From assembly GCA_020216655.1 (NCBI GenBank), contig JAIWNU010000105.1:1-10000 (forward strand): 10,000 nt of DNA. Direction: 5' to 3'. Shown in pieces: positions 7,272 through 10,000 of the stretch; the stretch's first letter is position 1, and every line of letters begins with the position of its first letter. The position numbers and the translations under genes were made by a program. The notes under the pieces were generated by a model. The model saw only the letters and a list, made by a program, of their open reading frames with translations, was not told the DNA's origin and ran no database searches. This DNA comes from Treponema sp. (GTDB lineage: Bacteria; Spirochaetota; Spirochaetia; Treponematales; Breznakiellaceae).

Positions 7272-8167
7272 TGAACGGTTCATCCCTGAGTCCTGAGCTG
7301 GAGGCAAAACTCCTCAACTTGATCCGCCGCAGTACCTCTGTCCAAACCGTACTGAAGCCGGAAAAACTTCCTGATCGCTTACAGGCTCTCCGTTCAAGCG
7401 CTTTCATTCGTAGGCAACAACGTCCCCTCTTCGGTATTAGGGTCGTTCTGTTTGATATATACGGAACCCTGTTTTCTTCCCGGGCAGGAGATATCGGGAC
7501 TGATGGAGCGGTGAGCCGCTTTGCCCCATCTGGGAGCGGCGATGCACAGGCAGAGTCTTATTTCCAGCGCGCAGTTTTTGAGCGGCATCTCGAACTTTTT
7601 GCTGAGACCCCTTATCCAGAGGTACAGGTTGATGAAATCTGGGCTTCCTATCCTGGCCGCCCTCAGGATATAACAAGTTTTGAATATGCCCTCCGTTACG
7701 AACTTGACCATAATCCCGCTTTTCCCATGCCGGGAGCCCTGGACTGTATTCGGCAGCTCCGGGAAGCCGGGCTCTCCTTGGGTATAGTTTCCAACGCGCA
7801 GTTTTATACGCCCCTTGTATTCAAAGCTTTTTTTGGCGCAGCTCCGGAACAACTGGGCTTTTCGGAGGACCTTATTGCCTATTCATACCGTTTTGGCCGG
7901 GCAAAACCAGCTCCTGAGCTGTTTGAACCTGTTCTTTCATCACTTAAAAAACAGGGCTATCAGATTGATGAATGTCTCTATGTAGGTAACGACATGCTCA
8001 ACGATGTGTATGGAGCTAAAAATGTGGGTATGCGTGCTGCCCTGTTTGCGGGAGACCGGAATTCCTTGAGACTGCGGGAAGATAATCCCCTCTGCAAGGA
8101 TCTGCTTCCAGACCTGGTACTTGAATCCCTTTCAGACTTGCCTGCTTGTCTGTCGCCAGCCTTGTAG
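7271..8167 (+). CDS. HAD-superfamily hydrolase with DxYGT motif
   Basis: A 298-residue cytoplasmic HAD-fold protein. Motif I is FDIYGT, with the nucleophile Asp62 and Tyr64 two residues later; motif II is Ser174-Asn175; motif III is Lys212 in a Gly-Arg-Ala-Lys-Pro segment; motif IV is GNDMLND (239-245) with acidic Asp241 and Asp245. The cap, roughly 75-150, is helical. Tyr64 replaces the second Asp of HAD phosphatases, a form found in 2-haloacid dehalogenases and several uncharacterised HAD groups, so phosphatase activity is not assured. About 55 residues precede motif I, longer than usual. An in-frame ATG at 7253 has no ribosome site; the ATG at 7271 is chosen because it overlaps the glycosyltransferase stop as TGATG, with GGGAAG about 9 bases upstream, the usual layout for translational coupling. 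It likely acts in the same pathway as the glycosyltransferase. Confidence 0.88.
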   Translation: MNGSSLSPELEAKLLNLIRRSTSVQTVLKPEKLPDRLQALRSSAFIRRQQRPLFGIRVVLFDIYGTLFSSRAGDIGTDGAVSRFAPSGSGDAQAESYFQRAVFERHLELFAETPYPEVQVDEIWASYPGRPQDITSFEYALRYELDHNPAFPMPGALDCIRQLREAGLSLGIVSNAQFYTPLVFKAFFGAAPEQLGFSEDLIAYSYRFGRAKPAPELFEPVLSSLKKQGYQIDECLYVGNDMLNDVYGAKNVGMRAALFAGDRNSLRLREDNPLCKDLLPDLVLESLSDLPACLSPAL

Positions 8168-8173
8168 GTTTGG

Positions 8174-8204
8174 CTTATTTGCCTAGTGATAGGCCTGGCA
8201 TAAG
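8174..8204. promoter_or_regulatory. Dyad-symmetric element upstream of the Crp/Fnr-type gene
   Basis: A perfect inverted repeat GCCTA-gtga-TAGGC (8181-8194) is nested inside a second pair, CTTAT (8174-8178) and ATAAG (8200-8204). It fills the 77-base gap between the HAD stop and the regulator's start. GATAG (8188-8192, 8205-8209) and GATAAG (8211-8216) repeat nearby. There is no T tract, so a terminator is unlikely; an operator, possibly autoregulatory, or an mRNA hairpin is possible. It does not match the FNR or CRP consensus half-sites. Confidence 0.35.
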
Positions 8205-8244
8205 GATAGCGATAAGTCTAAACCTGGGTTAATATGTTTTTGGT

Positions 8245-8919
8245 ATGCAAAAACAGGATTTACTGAGTTTTTCTGTTTCCTCCCTCTGCCGCGGTATGGA
8301 TGTGCTTGTTCTCCGGGATATGCTCGAAGCAGTCTCCTACCGGATAGTTTCAAAACAAAAGGGCTCTGTGGTACTTTCTGCGGGGAGCCGCTACAACGAA
8401 CTCCATATTCTTTTAGAAGGTACAGTGCAGGCTGTTATGGACCATGAAAACGGTAAGTCTGTTCTCATAGAAAGCATCGAAGCGCCGGACCCGATCGCCC
8501 CTGCCATACTCTTTGCTCCCCGGCAGGTTTTACCCGTAACAGTCCTCGCTGAATCGGACTGCAGAATTCTTGTACTACCTCTAGAGACAGTTCTGGATCT
8601 CTGCCAGAAAAACCGCCGCTTTCTTATTAATTTTCTCACCGAAATTGGCGGCAAACTATCCCTCTTTGCAGAGAAATTCAAGCTTCTTGAATTTTCAAGT
8701 CTTCGCAGGCGTATTGCGGTTTTTCTCTCAGACCGTTTGGAACAGGGTACTTACACCCTGCCGTTCCCTAAGGAAAAACTTGCTGAATACCTCTCTGTAG
8801 CCCGTCCCAGCCTTTCCCGGGAACTATCTGAAATGGTGAGCGAAGGAATATTGAAAATCGAGGGCAGAACTATTACTGTCTTAAACCAAGAAAAATTTAA
8901 AACCCTTCTTATGGAGTAG
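8245..8919 (+). CDS. Crp/Fnr-family transcriptional regulator
   Basis: A 224-residue protein with the two-domain Crp/Fnr layout: an N-terminal cyclic-nucleotide-binding-like beta roll (about 15-115, with Leu-His-Ile-Leu-Leu-Glu-Gly at 53-59), a long dimerisation helix (about 116-150) and a C-terminal winged helix-turn-helix (about 155-215). The recognition region KEKLAEYLSVARPSLSRELS (176-195) is typical of the family. The phosphate-binding cassette of true cAMP receptors (Gly-Glu ... Arg-Ser) is not present at the expected place (about 80-100), and the three cysteines (15, 106, 120) do not form an FNR iron-sulfur set, so the signal is unknown. No clear Shine-Dalgarno precedes the ATG at 8245; a TAATAT (8230-8235) just upstream could even give a nearly leaderless mRNA. 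The next gene begins two bases after its stop, so it may control the genes that follow. Confidence 0.9.
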   Translation: MQKQDLLSFSVSSLCRGMDVLVLRDMLEAVSYRIVSKQKGSVVLSAGSRYNELHILLEGTVQAVMDHENGKSVLIESIEAPDPIAPAILFAPRQVLPVTVLAESDCRILVLPLETVLDLCQKNRRFLINFLTEIGGKLSLFAEKFKLLEFSSLRRRIAVFLSDRLEQGTYTLPFPKEKLAEYLSVARPSLSRELSEMVSEGILKIEGRTITVLNQEKFKTLLME

Positions 8920-8921
8920 AC

Positions 8922-9518
8922 ATGATGAAACCGAAAAAACCAAAAACTCGGCTTGAGCGCTTTTTATCTCAACTCATGCTTTTCTGTATCGCTGTCATGC
9001 TCATTGTATCGGTGCTGGCTTTTATCCAAGCCACCTTGCATCCCCTTGATCCGGTGGTATCCAAAGCGGAAGTAACCCTCACGATTCTGGATAAAACACT
9101 GAGCAGTTCTCTCTTTTCAGGCGTTTCTCTGGGCACCATTGTGGTCATCCTCTCAATCCTTGCCCTGTCTATGGCTGGCAGAGGGGTGCATAGAAGACAA
9201 TATATGGTCTCCTATTGGAGAGGTATTCTTTCATCGGGTATTTTCTTTTTATCCGATGCTTTTTACCGCTATGTCCGTTCTCGAGGTTTATTATACTATT
9301 CAGCGTCGCTAGCCCTCTTTATCGCGGTTATGCTGATCCTGGTCGAAATAATTTCACGGTGGGGATCAGCTAGCGAAGAACGGGATCGGCGGACTGAACT
9401 GCTTGCGTCTATCGTATCGGGCTTAAGTTTTGGATTGCTCGTGCAAGCCTTTGAGGCCCTCTTTGCCCTGGCAAAAGAGAAAGTCCCCGTTCTTCTCTCC
9501 CGATTTTCTTTTTTTTAA
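8922..9518 (+). CDS. Uncharacterised multi-span membrane protein
   Basis: A 198-residue protein I do not recognise. It begins with a strongly basic stretch (residues 3-13), then a hydrophobic span at about 17-37. Further spans are at about 64-84, 122-143 and 160-184, with a weaker hydrophobic stretch at about 102-116. Loops are short; 85-101 is basic (Arg-rich) and 147-158 is charged. By the positive-inside rule the N-terminus should be cytoplasmic. No catalytic motif is visible. GGAG at 8913-8916 lies 5 bases before the ATG at 8922 and 8 before the adjacent ATG at 8925, so either Met may be used. Only two bases separate it from the regulator, which strongly suggests one transcript and a shared role such as an envelope response. 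Confidence 0.85.
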   Translation: MMKPKKPKTRLERFLSQLMLFCIAVMLIVSVLAFIQATLHPLDPVVSKAEVTLTILDKTLSSSLFSGVSLGTIVVILSILALSMAGRGVHRRQYMVSYWRGILSSGIFFLSDAFYRYVRSRGLLYYSASLALFIAVMLILVEIISRWGSASEERDRRTELLASIVSGLSFGLLVQAFEALFALAKEKVPVLLSRFSFF

Positions 9519-9528
9519 CATGAACCCA

Positions 9529-9537
9529 TGATACAAT
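9529..9537 (+). promoter_or_regulatory. Possible extended -10 promoter
   Basis: TGATACAAT fits the extended -10 form TGnTATAAT with one mismatch. No good -35 lies at the right distance; the upstream bases are a T run from the end of the preceding gene. The start would fall near 9544, immediately before the GGAG of the next gene. Transcription may instead simply continue from the upstream genes. Confidence 0.3.
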
Positions 9538-9555
9538 GGCGACAGGAGCGAGGAA

Positions 9556-10000
9556 ATGAAAAAAGTAATAAGCATTGTATGGTGTACTGTTTTCCTGACC
9601 ATACCCCTTTTTGGCTTTGAGGGGTTTTCTAATGATCCTGGGTCCCATATGGCAAGTCTTTCTCAGGTTTTGCAGAAGGTGTATGGAGCAAAGGCAGGTA
9701 ATGCCGCATTAAAATCCACCATGCCAGTATGGGGCCTTAAAACCTATACCTGGGATCATTATTATGCGGCGGACCTCATGGCTGATGCGAGCAGAGACAT
9801 AGATTCATTTTATTTCGGTCCCCTTTATCCCCATGCACAGACTCCATCCTTTCCGTATACAAAGGCCCTATCCCCCCGGGAATTACGATCGATAGAAGCC
9901 AAAGCTTTATTGGCCTATCTCCAGTTTATGGATGGCTGGTTCATACAGCTCCGGAGCCTTTTTGCTTCATCCCAGTCTGATGTGAAAAAAGAGCGGGATG
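9556..10000 (+). CDS. Secreted protein of unknown family (3' end outside window)
   Basis: An open frame from the ATG at 9556 runs uninterrupted through the right edge, 148 complete codons. GGAG (9545-9548) lies seven bases upstream, a good ribosome site. The N-terminus is a typical Sec signal peptide: Met-Lys-Lys, a hydrophobic core (about 4-18), then Pro-Leu-Phe-Gly with likely cleavage near residue 20. There is no cysteine in lipobox position, so a lipoprotein is unlikely. The mature part is rich in aromatic residues (for example Tyr-Thr-Trp-Asp-His-Tyr-Tyr at 63-69) with a helical segment at about 106-137. I do not recognise the family. It starts 37 bases after the membrane-protein gene and is probably exported to the periplasm or beyond. 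Its association with the upstream membrane protein is inference from spacing only. Confidence 0.85.
   Translation, partial: MKKVISIVWCTVFLTIPLFGFEGFSNDPGSHMASLSQVLQKVYGAKAGNAALKSTMPVWGLKTYTWDHYYAADLMADASRDIDSFYFGPLYPHAQTPSFPYTKALSPRELRSIEAKALLAYLQFMDGWFIQLRSLFASSQSDVKKERD

Noticed and set aside
1..10000. Mobile element, CRISPR array, tRNA or toxin-antitoxin pair
   Set aside because: No terminal inverted repeats, transposase or integrase motifs, regularly spaced repeats, cloverleaf or small paired genes were found in any gap.

Overview
The window looks like chromosomal DNA from a moderately GC-rich bacterium. The gene set and the feel of the proteins (Cys4-LID adenylate kinase, GufA-type ZIP transporter, very long B12-dependent ribonucleotide reductase, lineage-specific glycosyltransferase/HAD pair) suggest a spirochaete, perhaps a free-living or gut Treponema. 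That assignment is inference from family recognition, not from a marker gene. No rRNA, tRNA, CRISPR array, insertion sequence, integrase or phage gene is visible.

Left edge (1-254, + strand): the C-terminal tail of a gene that starts outside the window, matching the helical C-terminal domain of tRNA-dihydrouridine synthases. It converges on the minus-strand block, and a terminator-like hairpin with a T tract lies between them.

Minus-strand block (5639 down to 327): nrdJ (adenosylcobalamin-dependent, class II ribonucleotide reductase), a ZIP-family divalent-metal transporter, then adk (adenylate kinase). nrdJ and adk both serve nucleotide supply. The nrdJ-ZIP gap holds a strong GC hairpin. 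The ZIP-adk gap holds a good -10 element, so adk may also be transcribed on its own. nrdJ has a sigma70-like promoter with a near-consensus NrdR box between -35 and -10 and a weaker second box around the expected transcription start. This is the classical layout for NrdR repression of ribonucleotide reductase genes.

Plus-strand block (5793 to the right edge): a GT4-like glycosyltransferase overlaps by one base with a HAD-family hydrolase (TGATG junction), suggesting coupled production. After a 77-base gap with a dyad-symmetric element comes a Crp/Fnr-type regulator lacking recognisable cAMP- or iron-sulfur-binding residues. It is followed closely by an uncharacterised multi-span membrane protein and by a secreted protein of unknown family that runs off the right edge. 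The last three genes are spaced like an operon, though the last may have its own extended -10 promoter.

No clearly new multi-gene system is evident. The least explained parts are the glycosyltransferase/HAD pair, whose product cannot be read from sequence, and the regulator/membrane protein/secreted protein cluster at 8245-10000.
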